DNA from: Lumbricus rubellus
Taxonomy: Eukaryota; Annelida; Clitellata; Crassiclitellata; Lumbricidae
Direction of reading: 5' to 3'
Length of the DNA: 64,000 bases
Assembly: GCA_945859605.1 (NCBI GenBank)
Contig: OX243825.1
Span: 28,462,412-28,526,411 of the forward strand
How positions within the stretch are numbered: the stretch's first letter is position 1; each line of letters begins with the position of its first letter. This document shows, piece by piece, positions 12,800 to 26,101 of this stretch. Under the pieces are notes generated by a model. The model ran no database searches. It was given only the letters and a program-made list of their open reading frames with translations, and was not told the origin of the DNA. The position numbers and the translations under genes were made by a program.

Positions 12800-14247
12800 G
12801 CATTACTTTTTGTAATTTTACAGCCCGAAACAAGGCCTTTTGAGTGGTGTATCATACTAAAAATTATGATTATATTGATTTTGGCATGTGTCGCCACTCG
12901 TCACTCGTGACTCTCCACATAGCATGGCCACATAGTAGACCTATGTAGGCATTGGGTAGACGAAGTGGCGGCAGCATACGAACTTAGCACAGGTAGAATT
13001 ACATATTGCATGCTTGACATGCGCAACATAATCTTAATATGATGTTTTAATTTAAGTAGTTTAGAAGACAGTTAATATGTGCAAAGACACTGCGAGTTAA
13101 CATGGATGTCATGATAATAATAATGCAATCACCTACATTGTATCTTGGGCGTATGTGGCAAGGTGTCCGATTGGTTACATCGTTTGGTCTCTGATGACTT
13201 GATTAAGGTTTCAAATCAAAAATAATTTATTGGTCCATTTGTAACAGCAACAATCACATCAAGTCAGGAACAAAAAGTAGCCTACACAAAGCATCTCAAG
13301 TATCACCAAGTTGTTAGACATTAATCAATCCAATAACTTATAGCTAACATAAATTATTCAGTCATATGGCCAAGACTGGGATAATCTCCAAAGAAGTAGG
13401 ATAGGTAAGGATTGCAAGCACCTAGTGTTTCTATTTCGGTGAGTTCGTATTCGAGCCTCTCCCGAGCATGTTCTGTGATTGTATATAATTATAATTATAG
13501 GGTATCCCGAAACAGAGTTCTCTCTGGAAATTATCCTCGCAAAATCAATTTCGAGGCAAATTCCAATTCAGTGAATAGATCTATCTGAAATAATATTATA
13601 GTCTCCTTGTGGAGATGCATGGGTGGACACCTAATTCAATGAAAGCCCTGAGATTCATAATGCAAGCGTGATGTAAGCTTTACCGATAGCTTTCTCACGA
13701 AACAATGTCTCCCTAAAGCAGTTCAGGAGGCATCAAAGATCTGCCTATCAAAAGTAGCCTATGCGTGAAATCTGGAAAGACTGTCAGAGTACGTACATAA
13801 CTTTGATTAATTGCATGGCTTTCAACTATTTCATTTTGTCTTTCCTATACTATAGGTTCATTCCGTTCTTGGGGCGGCTTGAATTAAGTAAGTAAGTAAG
13901 TAAGTATATTCTTTATTTTCTTAACCAGCTGCCAAACAGCACTCTGGTGAACAAGTATCACATACAGATTTAACATAAAAACATAAAAATTATTAAAACT
14001 GAATTAGCTCATGCTGTTTTATGTAGCTTTTGGCAGAGCTGTTTTTAAGGAATTTCTAGAACTGCAAAACTCCTTTCTTTTTCCATTATCCATGGTAAAA
14101 TAATTACTTCTAATCGGAGGACAACGAACTTTTTGCTAGTTTTAACGGTACAGATGTGCTTTTACAGCTGCACATTTTGTGTACAACTGCACGTTAAAAA
14201 GCCCTGGCTTTTGGAGATCAGTAATTGAGTGTTTTCTGTAATATAAT
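12800..14247. other. intergenic; start of the duplicated upstream module (unit 2)
   Basis: There is no gene. From about 13500 the sequence matches the segments before genes 4 and 5 (about 36380 and 50030), with shared words such as AGATTCATAATGCAAGCGTG; 13715-13870 matches 27085-27260 before gene 3. A (TAAG)n run is at 13884-13908. This marks the left side of the duplication unit of gene 2. Confidence 0.6.
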
Positions 14248-14283
14248 CAGGGCCGTAGCAACAATGAGCGCGGCCCCCTCCGA

Positions 14284-16252
14284 CAGTGTTTAATCTAGTC
14301 CCCACCCGCTGGGGGGGAATTCAGGTTTCTGGGGGGGAGACAATCGAGCGTCCGAAGGACGCTCGTGAGGCGCGTAGCGCCGAGACCCGCAGGGGGAGGG
14401 GTATGGGGAGGGGGATGTGCCCCCTCCCCATCAGAAACTTTTTGAATTTCTACATTGCAATGGCAGCATTTTAAGGTACCATCTTAACAAAAATACCTGT
14501 ACTTTTTCAGAGCCCCATTAGAAACTTTTTGAATTTCTACATTGCAATGGCAGCATTTTAAGGTACCATCTTAACAAAAATACCTGTACTTTTTCAGAGC
14601 CCCATTAGAAACTTTTTGAATTTCCACATTGCAATGGTAGCATTTTAAGGTACCATCTTAACAAAAATACCTGTACTTTTTCAGAGCCCCATTAGAAACT
14701 TTTTGAATTTCTACATTGCAATGGCAGCATTTTAAGGTACCATCTTAACAAAAATACCTGTACTTTTTCAGAGCCCCATTAGAAACTTTTTGAATTTCTA
14801 CATTGCAATGGCAGCATTTTAAGGTACCATCTTAACAAAAATACCTGTACTTTTTCAGAGCCCCATTAGAAACTTTTTGAATTTCCACATTGCAATGGTA
14901 GCATTTTAAGGTACCATCTTAACAAAATACCTGTACTTTTTCAGAGCCCCATCAGAAACTTTTTGAATTTCCACATTGCAATTGTAGCATTTTAAGGTAC
15001 CATCTTAACAAAATACCTGTACTTTTTCAGAGCCCCATCAGAAACTTTTTGAATTTCCACATTGCAATTGTAGCATTTTAAGGTACCATCTTAACAAAAT
15101 ACATGTACTTTTTCAGAGCCCCATCAGAAACTTTTTGAATTTCCACATTGCAATGGCAGCATTTTAAGGTGTCATCTTAACAAACTGCCTGTACATTTTT
15201 CAGTGCTTATAAGAGTGGACTTCAATAAATATAAGCAACACTTAACAAATATTTTGGGGGTTATTTCCACACTGTAATGGTAGGCCTCCTCTTTTAAGGT
15301 GCCATTTTATCAAAATAAATCCATTAGACTATTCAGTACTGATAAAAAAGTGTTTTAGGATCTAATATAATATATGATTATAATTACAATAAAAATATCT
15401 TTATGTATCGAGTTCAGCAGCTCATCTCTCCTGTTGCTGAGTTATTCTAATGAATAAATGCAGACATGAATATAATAGTAGCCTATATAAGCTGACTTTT
15501 CAGCATTATATCAGTTTAACACTGTTTCCCAAGATAGTCCTGAATTGCTGACCAGGACATACTTTCTGATATTATATTTAATGGTACACAAACCAACCAA
15601 GAACTAATAAACTACCGGTGCCAAATTCAAGAAACCATGTGTAGTAATGATGTTGTTTTTAGGTTTTACTATATATGTGTTCAAATAATAGGACCAAACA
15701 TTTTGAAATTTTAGGCCTACAGTTTAAAATTTGAAGGATACCACTGGTGAGAAGCCATTCAGTTGTACAAAAGTAGTCTTTGTACAAATATTAGCAGTAA
15801 GTTATTCTAATTTTAGCAGGATAGCCTATAATAGTAACTAATAACATTATAACCATTGACCATATAATAATAAATAATATTACAGTATATTATAACAATT
15901 CACGTAATACGATGTTGTAAACAGCAACTAAAACTATAAGCATTTTGTCAAATTTTCTGGAGGGGATGTCATATCTGTTTTTAGTTCTGCAAAAATAGTG
16001 TTTATACAAATATATATTATTATATACAGTAAGTTATACTAATTGCAACATGATAGTATCATATATAATATTAGTAAATAATAATTATATAATAGTAAAT
16101 AACATCACAGTATATTATAACACTTCATATAAAACAACGATGAAAATAGTAACTAAAAACCAATATCATTTTGTCAAATTTTTCTGGGGGGGGAAATGTC
16201 AATCCTGGGGGGGGGAACTTTCCCCCCCCAGAGACGTCTAGATTAAACACTG
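14284..16252. mobile_element. nested TIR element, CAGTGTTTAATCTAG type, copy 1
   Basis: Ends CAGTGTTTAATCTAG and CTAGATTAAACACTG are inverted repeats; the sequence CCCCTCCGA flanks both sides (14275-14283 and 16253-16261), a 9-bp direct repeat. Inside, an 86-87-bp tandem repeat occupies about 14419-15190 in 8-9 units. It contains AAACTTTTTGAATTTC and TTTTAAGGTACCATCTTAAC. No transposase is visible. A related copy lies at 17416-20282. Confidence 0.8.
14419..15190. repeat. 86-87-bp tandem repeat, 8-9 units
   Basis: Units start near GAGCCCCAT(T/C)AGAAAC; starts at 14512 and 14599 give the period. Units differ by a few bases, and an A-run of 4 or 5 accounts for 86 versus 87 bp. It is internal to the CAGTGTTTAATCTAG element; the related copy at 17458-17770 has only about four units. 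Confidence 0.9.
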
Positions 16253-16559
16253 CCCCTCCGAGCATAATGTCCTGGCCGGCGGGCCCCTTACAATGCAGAC
16301 ACCGGGATGCGAAATTTTTTGGGCCTAACATTTCTGACCACTTTTTTAAAGTCATCCCACTCATCCGGCAAAAATCTCGTGAAAATTTCATCAATTCGCC
16401 GTCCGAAAAAAGTGTATGACCTTTTTTCAGTCATTTCCTTCATTTTTGTCACTTTTGGGGGCCCCTTCCTTGCGGGGGCCCCCTTCGGTCGGAGGGTACG
16501 GAGGGCGGTCGCTACGCCTCTGAATATAATAATGTCAATAATAATTTTTACATTAGGCT

Positions 16560-17010
16560 GCAAGTCTAGAGTGCAGCGGCTCGTGTGGATCTCAACCTGG
16601 AAATTAATGAGAAACCACCGACTGTCTGTAGTGTTTCTAATGCGTCGAATTATAAGGCAATTTACTCTATGATTTAAATGCAAGGTTCAGCTAGGGTAAG
16701 AAAACAGCTGGCAAAGGCAGCAAAATAGAACTTTCTTTATTATGAACGGAACTTAAGTAATATTATTATTATGTATGCTACTCGTGATATGTGGCAGACG
16801 AAACATCATATCGACCAAGAAAATCATTCAAGAACGTATGAGAGTAAGTGCAGGCCTAGAATTGCTTCATATAAAGTTTAACGATTAGAAAGGAAGTTAT
16901 CAGTCTCAGTTCTCCTGTTCTGCTATAATCTAGCGTGATAATTATTATAGGCCTAGGACTGTTGTGATATGATACGATTTTTGAAATGATATATCATATT
17001 AATTATAATG
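16560..17010. other. duplicated upstream module, gene 2 copy
   Basis: Homologous to 27430-27860, 42655-43040 and 52300-52760; shared words include GAGAAACCACCGACTG and TTTAAATGCAAGGTTCAG. In the copies before genes 3, 4 and 5 a sequence GTAAGTATCAG follows a conserved GATTGCTAAAG-like word and looks like a splice donor. This copy has AGGAAGTTATCAG there, so the donor is absent. Confidence 0.6.
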
Positions 17011-17058
17011 GTACGACACAAAACAATGCAGTACATTTATATGCAATGCAATATACTA

Positions 17059-17415
17059 CACTGTGTCCCAATAAATCGGGCACCGTTTTTATAATGTGAA
17101 TAAAACAGGTAAATCTTAATCGATTTTCAAAATTTCAAAACTGTTTTTATCCTGAGATAATTATCGTAAACTGATTCAAATAATATGAAGTTTCTGGCAT
17201 TATTATTGGCGTCACAATTACGTCATTTGCATCAGAGAATTCAAATGTTAAGCACCGAACACAAAACTTTTTTTACATTTGGTTTCGATATGTAACTTAA
17301 CAACGTCATTATGACGTAATGTTTTAGTGAGGGCCGTTCATAAATGACCAATTTGTAGATAATTATCTCAGGATAAAAAAAGTTTTGAAATTTTGACAAT
17401 CGATGAATATTTTCC
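17059..17415. mobile_element. mariner-type MITE, right end interrupted
   Basis: It starts after TA with CACTGTGTCCCAATAAATCG. A long inverted repeat is seen as ATCCTGAGATAATTATC (about 17149-17166) against GATAATTATCTCAGGAT (about 17358-17375). The expected matching right terminus is missing because the following repeat element (17416 onward) has replaced it. Confidence 0.6.
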
Positions 17416-18163
17416 AGAAACCCGTAGGGGGGGTATGGGGAGGGGGATGTTCCCCTCCCCATCAGAAACATTTTGAATTTCCACATTGCATATGGTAGCA
17501 TTTTAAGGTAGGCTACCATCTTAACAAAATACCTGTACTTTTTCATAGCCTCATCAGAAACGTTTTGAATTTCCACATTGCATATGGTAGCATTTTAAGG
17601 TACCATCCTAACAAAATACCTGTACTTTTTCAGAGCTTCATCAGAAACTTTTGAATTTCCACATTGCATATGGTAGCATTTTAAGGTACCATCTTAACAA
17701 AATACCTGTACTTTTCAGAGCCTCATCAGAAACTTTTTGAATCTCCACATTGCAATGGTAGCATTTTAAGGTGTCATCTTAACAAAATGCCTGTGCTTTT
17801 CAGTGCTTATAAGAGTGGACTTCAATAGATATAAGCAACACTTAACAAATATTTTTGGGGGTTATTTCCACACTGTACCATCTTAACAAAATACCTGTAC
17901 TTTTTCAGAGTCTCATCAGAAACTTTTTGAATTTCCACATTGCAATGATAACATTTTAAGTACTCTTTTAAGGTGCCATTTTAGCAAAATAACTCCATTA
18001 GACTATTCAGTACTGATAAACAAGTGTTTTAGGAGACAATATATATATATATATATAATGATTATAATTACACTTTATGTATCGAGTTCAGCAGCTCAGT
18101 TCTCCTGTTGCTGAGTTATTCTAAAGAATAAATGCAGACATGAATAATATAATAGTAGCCTAA

Positions 18164-18878
18164 ATTGCAAATAGGACTGTTTATGTTCAGGTATCATCAT
18201 CGTATGTTGCCTCCCAACTTTGATGGATTCTTTTTCCTTGGCTCTGATATCCATGACCATGACACTAGGTTTTCTAATAGTTATCGATGTGCCAGTGCAA
18301 GACTCAATCTTAAGCAATTCTGTATTAAATGCACTGGCCCACCGGTATGGAATTCTCTTCCTGTGGATATAAGAACTGCTGTATCCATCAAACATTTTAA
18401 AAATAAACTAAAGTACTTTTTATATATGTGTAGGTTATAATGGGGATTTTAAAAATAAGTTTATGGGAATGCCTCCTCCCCGTCTGAGTGTGATATATGC
18501 TTGAGCTTATGATGTTCTCAGGCTTTGCATTTACATTAATTAATAGTGTGTGGCCCTATGTTATTCTGCTATTTTTGTGTACCGCCACATATTCAACTTA
18601 ACCTTATTTTTAATGTGTTATTGGTGTCTTCTTATCTTGATGGAATTCTGATTCTCCACATTTACTTATGCAAGATTTAATTTTGTAAATGAGCCAGCCG
18701 AGTTTAAGCGGGTCTTTTAGACCTTTGTCGGCTGACTCATTGACCTGCACTAATATTAAATTTATAACAATTATTTCCTTGTTGAAGTTTTGTTGTTGTT
18801 AATGTCTGTGTCTGTTATGTGATTATTGATGTGACATGCAAGTCAATAAATGAACAAAATAAAAATAAAAATTAATAA
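18164..18878 (+). mobile_element. LINE fragment, reverse-transcriptase C-terminal end and 3' UTR
   Basis: A frame to 18440 encodes the usual C-terminal end of a non-LTR retrotransposon ORF2, with the GPPVWNSLPVDIR signature and a basic FKNKLKYFL end. The 3' UTR ends in an A-rich AATAAAAATAAAAATT tail. The empty site in copy 1 (about 15490) shows that this is a 5'-truncated insertion. Confidence 0.75.
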
Positions 18879-19281
18879 ATAATCTGACTTTTCAGCACTA
18901 CCGGGTATATCAGTTTAACCCTGTTTCCCAAGATGGTCCTTTCTGAAATCATATTTAATGGTACACAAACCAACCAAGAACTAATAAACTACCGGTACCA
19001 AATTCAAGAAACCATGTGTAGAAATGATGTTATTTTTATTTTTTATTATATGTGTTCAAATAATAGGACCAAACATTTTGAAATTTTACAGTTTAAAATT
19101 TGAAGGATACCACTGGTGAGAAGCCATTCAGTTGTACAAAAGTAGTAGGCCTATTTGTACAAATATTAGCAGTAAGTTATTCTCATTTTAGCAGGAATGT
19201 GTCATATATTATAATAGTAAATAATAACATTATAACCATTAACCATATACATATATAAATAGTATTACAGTATATTATTAT

Positions 19282-19926
19282 TACTCGCTCTTCCTACTTC
19301 CAGCTAAGGCGTCTCAGGGCTATTCGCAAATTTGTCACATCTTCGATCTTTACCTCAATTGTTCATGCTTTTGTATCGTCTCGGATTGACTATTGTAATT
19401 CTGTCCTTATTGGTCTACCCAAGGTTCGCCTAGCTCCTCTGCAATCTGTACTCAATGCTGCCGCTAGGCTCGTTGCCCGCCTTCCTCGATTCTCCCACAT
19501 TTCTTCATTGATGACTGAACAACTTCACTGGCTTCCATTCTCGACCCGTATACAATTTAAGGTCTTAATTTTGGTCATCAAGTCTCAAATGGGTCTTGCT
19601 CCGAAGTATCTGTGTGATCAGATACTTCGCCCCCCCCTTCTGCCACTTCGCTGCGTCCTCTTAGGTCCTCTGATCGGCTTGACCTCTTTGTCCCGCGAGT
19701 CAGGACCGCCATGGCGCAATCCAGATCATTTGCCTGCATTGGTCCCTCTCTATGGAATGGGCTTCCCCCATCAGTTCGCTCTGCCATCCTCTCTGGTAGT
19801 GTATCCTCATCTTTCTCTCGTCTAAAAACTTGCCTTTTTTCTCGGAGATGAACGCACTGGGAGCGCTTCTGAAAGGCTCTTGATGCAAGAAGCGCTTTAT
19901 AAATTGTCAGATAAGATAAGATAAGA
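19282..19926 (+). mobile_element. CR1/L2-like LINE fragment with (AGATA)n tail
   Basis: The frame encodes an RT C-terminal region: HAFVSSRIDYCNSVLIGLP, then LNAAARLVARLP, LHWLPFSTRIQFKV and, after a frameshift near a C-run at 19631, GPSLWNGLPPSVRS. The 3' end has the GGGAGCGCTTCTGA...GAAGCGCTTTATAAATT hairpin and an (AGATA)n tail. It is 5'-truncated and absent from the paralogous site near 15900. Confidence 0.85.
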
Positions 19927-20663
19927 TTATAACAGTTCATGTAATACAATGATGTAAACAGCAACTAAAACTATTATCATTTTGTCAATTTTTTCTGGAG
20001 GGAATGTCGTATCTGTTTTTAGTTGTACAAAAATAGTGTTTATACAAAATTTATTTTGTACAGTAAGTTATACTCATTGCAACATGATAGTATCATATAT
20101 AATAAATTAATAATAGTAAATAAAGTCATTTTAATCATATACTAGTAAATAACATCACGCTATATTATAACACTTCATATAAAACAATGATGAAAATAGT
20201 AACCAAAAACCAATATCATTTTGTCAAATTTTCTGAGGGGGGGGGGAAATGTCAATCCCAGAGACGTCTAGATTAAACACTGTCCTGTACGGAAGAATTT
20301 TCTCCTCAGTGTTTCCTTTAGCTTCGAAAATACTTTATGCATGTGTCCGCGACTTACTTTGTTTGGAAGACGTACTAAATAAAAATCCTCTTGCTCCTGA
20401 ATACTTCCTTTCAAAAATAATCTTCACAGGTTATCTTAGGTGCCCTCTATTTCGCTTTCTGAATGAGTAGATCTAGCAGAGGAGAAATAATTTTTTCCGG
20501 CTCTTTTTACATGAATTGCATGTCCTGCTTCAACTGTGGACTCAATCCATGCACTTGATTGTGTACAGCCTTAGCATAACGGAGAGGGGCTGGAAGAAGG
20601 GGAAAAGGCAGGAGCATGAAAAGAGGAAGGGGATGAAGAAAGATAACGATGGTGAGGCTGAAG

Positions 20664-21600
<937 letters not shown>

Positions 21601-21660
21601 AACCTACATAACGATTAATTAACTTTTCTATTTCAAAGACGATCAACAGCGAAGAACACG

Positions 21661-23905
21661 ATGATGACGACGATCTTATTCGCTTCTCTCATCATTCATC
21701 AATGTCTCCAGCTGTGGCTCGGATTAGAATCGGCCGCCATCGCTTCCACGACCCGACCCATCGCTCCCTCGACCCGGGCCATCGCTCCGTTGGTCCGGGC
21801 CATCGCTCCCTCGACCCGGGCCATCCCTACCTCGACCCGGGCCATCGCTCCCTCGACCCGGGCCATCGCTCCTTCGAACCGGGCCATCGCTCCCTCGACC
21901 CGGGCCATCCCTACCTCGACTCGGGCCATCGCTTCCTCGACCCGGACCATCGCTCCCTCGACCCGGGCCATCGCTCCTTCGACCCGGGCCATCGCTCCCT
22001 CGACCCGGGCCATCGCTACCTCAACCCGGACCATCCCTACCTCGACCCGGGCCATCGCTACCTCGACCCGGACCATCCCTACCTCGACCCGGGCCATCGC
22101 TCCCTCGACTCGAGCCATCGCTCCCTCGACCCGGACCATCGCTCCCTCGACCCGGACCATCGCTCCCTCGACCCGGGCCATCGCTCCGTTGGTCCGGGCC
22201 ATCCCTACCTCGATCCGGGACATCGCTTCCTCGACCCTGGACATCGCTCCCTCGACCCATGTCAGGGTCAACAACATGTTAGGCCATGTCCTTATGGACT
22301 ACAGTCGTAAGTACCGTATATCGTCATGCAGCAAAACATTTACTGGCCATTCCTACCTTGCAATTTTCAGGCTCTTCTTAGAAACGGTGTTTGCCCCTCC
22401 TGACCAATGTTTAGGACCTAATGCAAAATATACGATACAGAAAGTTGGGTTCAAAACCTTTAAGATTGATTAATCGAAAATCACTAGAAATACAGATTAA
22501 GTTTTTGCTTGTCGCATTAGTTTTTGACGAGGCCCTAATTGGTTTTACTTGGTTCCATTTTTTCTTGATGCCAAATTGCCAGGGCAGACTTTCAATTTGC
22601 GTTTGAATTGATAAAAAGTTGTTTGGTGTTTAAGGATATTATTGTGTTTTATTGTATTGTATTGCATCTGATCACTTATAAAACGCTTCTCGAAGCAAAA
22701 TCATTTCAGAAGCGCTCCCGGTGCGTGCAACCCCGAGAGAAAATTAAAGTTTTGAGACAACAGAAAGATGGCGGAAGATATCCAGAGAAGATGACAGAGC
22801 GTAGTGGTTATGTGGAGATTTCCATAGCAGTGCATCATCATAATTATTCTAATACTGCGCTGCCTAGCAGTAGTGCGTTCCATTTGCTGATGGTGTTTCA
22901 TGGTTGAACGCGTATCATGCAAATCTGAGTTGTTAGAAAAACAGTAGCCTAAACTTGCAGGCATTTGATGCATGCACCTGAAGTTTGTACACAAATAAGC
23001 CGACTTAAAATTTAAAACCTTTTGCACCGTAATGTTTTTCTTCTATTAAATTTTATATTAAACTCAAGTCATCTTTGCTGAAAACTATTTTTATTATTGT
23101 CCCCTAACATGGAAATGACGGAAATATGACGTGACATTAATTTATTAATTTAGAAAGTAAGGCTCGCAGTTGCAAACAAGGATTTTCTATCTTTTACATG
23201 TTGGAAACTTAAAATTTCCGTTGCCCAAATTTGAACATGCATAACTTCAGATTCTGTGGGCAGAATTGGATAAAATTTTCAGGAAACATTGATAATTCAT
23301 CCCTCTTACATTTTCTAAAATTTTATAGAGTTTCATTTAGAAGTGACCAGTATATCGCCAAAACAAAAAGGGTATCAGTTCAATTGGGACACCGTGTATA
23401 ATAGAATAGCATAGAATTTAATAGATTGGCAAAAATGGTACAGAATAAAATTATCTTCGTTCACCTGGAAACTGAATTTCGGTTGAATTGTTGTAATAAC
23501 AACAAAAACCAATATAAGATTGTAAAAAACTGATAATATTATTGATGGCATTTCGTGGGTCTGCCTATAATATTCCTAACCTTCTTAGGCTAATTCCCGA
23601 CCACAATAATTTGTTGTTCTTTGCAACTCGTTATAGCTTTCGCTGCCATATGCGAAGACTGCACCTGTGCTTCGATGAACCTGTGTTGCTTTGAAAAGAA
23701 TCCGACTACACCCTGTCCGTCCACCGTGTTGAGGTTCGACAAGCACAGCAACTCCACTCTGAAGTGCAGCTGCAACCTGGCCACGTGCTTCGAAGATGGC
23801 GGCAGGAGAACCTGCTGCGCGGACGCCTTCCAATTCTGCGCTTCCAAAAGCCACCCGCCACGAATAAATGATATGCATAATGGACAGGAGTTTCCACCGT
23901 ATTAG
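21661..23905 (+). CDS. secreted cysteine-rich protein, array gene 2, with 24 heptad repeats
   Basis: Exon 1 21661-22306 (donor C|GTAAGT) joins exon 2 23637-23905 (acceptor TCGTTATAG) in phase 1, giving about 304 residues. Residues 1-29 are a signal-peptide-like segment closely related to genes 3-5 (LQLWLGLESAAIAS). Residues 30-197 are 24 heptads, consensus S-T-R-A-I-A-P with variants such as LVRAIAP and STRAIPT, encoded by a GC-rich 21-bp DNA repeat. Exon 2 has the full 12-cysteine pattern, one N-S-T glycosylation sequon and the C-terminus NGQEFPPY. The Ser/Thr/Pro-rich repeats suggest a mucin-like stalk, but this is inference. An odd feature is that all other members have only a 40-60-residue linker here. 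Function is unknown. Confidence 0.75.
21748..22251 (+). repeat. 21-bp coding minisatellite, 24 units
   Basis: The unit is CCATCGCTCCCTCGACCCGGG with point variants. Because 21 is divisible by three, reading frames stay open in several frames on both strands, which creates long spurious ORFs. GC content is far above the surrounding DNA. Confidence 0.95.
22640..22800 (-). mobile_element. LINE 3' end remnant
   Basis: In the intron of gene 2. Read on the minus strand it contains GGGAGCGCTTCTGAAATG, a hairpin arm, CGTTTTATAAGTGATC and an (ACAAT)n-like tail, matching the CR1/L2-type 3' end at 19850-19926. Confidence 0.55.
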
Positions 23906-24077
23906 TTCCATGTGGTGTGGACAAAATGAAGTTTCAACGATAAATGAATAAGATCCATAAGTATGTGATGTAATGATTGTGGGTAAAATGGTGAAAGCGC
24001 TCTACATGTAGGCTATTTGCCACTATAATTATTATTGTGTAACTCTGGGCATGGTGTTCTCGCTCTAAATCATGAAT

Positions 24078-24991
24078 CGGTGTTCCGTCAAAAGCGTGCA
24101 GAACAAAAGCGAGCCGACAAAAGAGCGCGCGTGGATCTACAGTTTAGCCTACTTTCACTTCGCCTAACATAAATTAATGCAACATCCGCCTATACTTCTC
24201 ACCTACATGTGGCCAATATTCAAAGTTTTTCATCAAGGCAATGTTTCAACCACCTATTTTGATTGAAGTTGAATAAGAAAATAAATTAACCACCGCTTTG
24301 TAATTTTAATTGCCGATTGATGAGACTTCAAAGGAAACCGAAAGATTCAAGGAGGTTCGCTACCTACAGTAACTGGTTGCATATTTGCTCAGCGTAAACT
24401 ACGGCACATAATGTAAACGATAACGACTGCATAGTGCGTAAAGATCATAGCGTATAATCGCTATATTTACAACTATGGCATTGCAAGACTATCTCCGCAG
24501 TTTCGCCCATAACATTTCAATGTGAAAGAAGCAAGCACAACACACATTAACTTAGGGACTTTAAGCCTAATTAGCCTATATCCTTCAAAAATATTGATTA
24601 TAGAGTAGACTGTTATTGGCAATTTAAACTTTGAACACTGTGACTTAATTTTGTAGACATTATATTTTTCGTGCGTAGTTCACGTTAATTGCAAATTTGC
24701 CTTGATTAGATTAGACTCTTAGCAATATACCAGTTTTTCCAGAACTTTACTTAATTTTCGGACATTAGAACTTTCTTTCGCTGTTTGCATAGGCCTACTT
24801 GTCAGACAATAATTACACATGGGTTTGCTCGTGAATTTTTTTCATTTTTCCCGTGCATGTTAGTCTATTATCGTTGACTGCGCCCTTATGTCGGCGCGCA
24901 TTAAATTTTGTCCTACGCGCTTTTGTCGGGTCGCGCCTATGTCGGCGCGCTTTTGTCGGCTCGTTTGTCGGCGCGCCTTTGACGGGGTACC
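24078..24991. mobile_element. TIR element with CGTCAAA ends, 8-bp TSD
   Basis: Left end CGGTGTTCCGTCAAAAGCG and right end CCTTTGACGGGGTACC are inverted and flanked by a perfect TCATGAAT duplication (24070-24077 and 24992-24999). Both ends carry clusters of GCGCGCTTTTGTCGG-type subterminal repeats. There is no coding capacity. The superfamily is unclear; an 8-bp TSD fits hAT or P. Confidence 0.75.
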
Positions 24992-25192
24992 TCATGAATG
25001 ACATGAATCATTTACGTACACATTCTCATGACCGTGAGATGATTCTCCGTTCCGATCTTCTCGTTAGAACGGAATTAATTACCAAATTAACATTAATGTT
25101 AACAGCTACTCTTAATTAAAATAATGATGTGAGTAACTAAAAGCGATTGTCACGCCAATGCAACTCCAATTACCTATATAATGGGTGCACCG

Positions 25193-25798
25193 TCATTATC
25201 GCGCAGGACAAAAGCGCGCTGACAAAAGCGCGAACCGTCATAAGAGCGCAGTCAACCAGGCATAGATTAACACATATATACAGACAAAAACTGAAGAAAC
25301 TCACGAACAAACTCATGTGTAAATACTTAATTGTCCGAATATAATTATATAGTCTACTCGAATCAATATTTTTGAAGGGTTATAATAGTTCACAAGTTCA
25401 TGTGTGTTGCGTTTGCTTCCTTCACATTGAGATGTTATGGGCGAATGCAACTAGTAGGCCTAGGCTTATGTATGGAGCCTTCTTGAATCTTTCGGTTTCC
25501 TTAGAAGTCCCATCAATCAGCAATTAAAGTTACAAAGCAGTGGTTAATTTAAATTCTTATATGTGGACAAACAACTTTCATCAAAATAGGTGGGTGAATT
25601 CATGAAGCGGGGAAATGGCTTCGAGTACAGTAGGCTACATGTAGCCTACATGTAGGTGAGTAGGTGAGAAGTATAGGTGGGTAGACTATTGCTTTCAAAT
25701 ATGTCATGCGAAGTGATATAGTAGGCCTACAGCCTTTTGGTCCACCACTCGCGCTTATGTCGGTGCGCTTTTGTCCTGCGCGCTAATGACGGGGTGTC
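25193..25798. mobile_element. second, inverted and shorter copy of the CGTCAAA-type element
   Basis: It begins GGGTGCACCGTCATTATCGC and ends GCTAATGACGGGGTGT; the interior is the reverse complement of parts of 24078-24991 (for example CTTTCGGTTTCC at about 25490 against GGAAACCGAAAG at 24336). No clear target duplication is left. Confidence 0.65.
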
Positions 25799-26101
25799 TC
25801 TATACTGGTTAAAGTGTTAAGTTTCGGCATTAATATTTTGTGTTGTTTTGTCTCCAGTGTATTCGATTAACAACCGAGGTCGCTATCGAGAGATCAGAAA
25901 CATTAACTAAAGTGCATGTGAGGATTTCAGCCTCGAGTCTTTTCTTTACATAAAACTCGCATTGGCTACTTGGTAAAAGATTACCGCATTTTCCATTTGG
26001 TTTAAAATTCGGAATTCACTGATTCAACTGTTTGATAGAACCCAGGCAATATGCCTCTTTAAAAGAAAAACAATTTTTGGTTGAAATTTGTTTTTAAACC
26101 A

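Larger units (their letters stand above)
14248..16522. mobile_element. hAT-like MITE carrying a second nested TIR element
   Basis: The left end CAGGGCCGTAGCAAC and right end GTCGCTACGCCTCTG form TIRs flanked by a perfect 8-bp target duplication AATATAAT (14240-14247 and 16523-16530). Without the nested insert the host element is only about 300 bp (14248-14283 plus about 16262-16522). Confidence 0.85.
17416..20282. mobile_element. CAGTGTTTAATCTAG-type element, copy 2, left end lost, two LINE insertions
   Basis: It aligns with the copy at 14284-16252 from the GGGGTATGGGGAGGGGGATG word to the right TIR CTAGATTAAACACTG, but lacks the left TIR. About four 86-bp units remain (17458-17770). Two LINE fragments were inserted afterwards (about 18164-18878 and 19282-19926), each absent from copy 1. 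Confidence 0.75.
23906..26101. other. non-coding region with an inverted pair of related MITEs
   Basis: No gene between gene 2 and the mariner relic. It contains two related TIR elements facing each other (24078-24991 and 25193-25798), described separately. Confidence 0.6.

Noticed and set aside
21699..22310. Alternative frames across the gene 2 repeat, on both strands (for example RVEGAMA units)
   Set aside because: A 21-bp repeat stays open in several frames; only the frame with the signal peptide, donor phase and paralogue match is credible.
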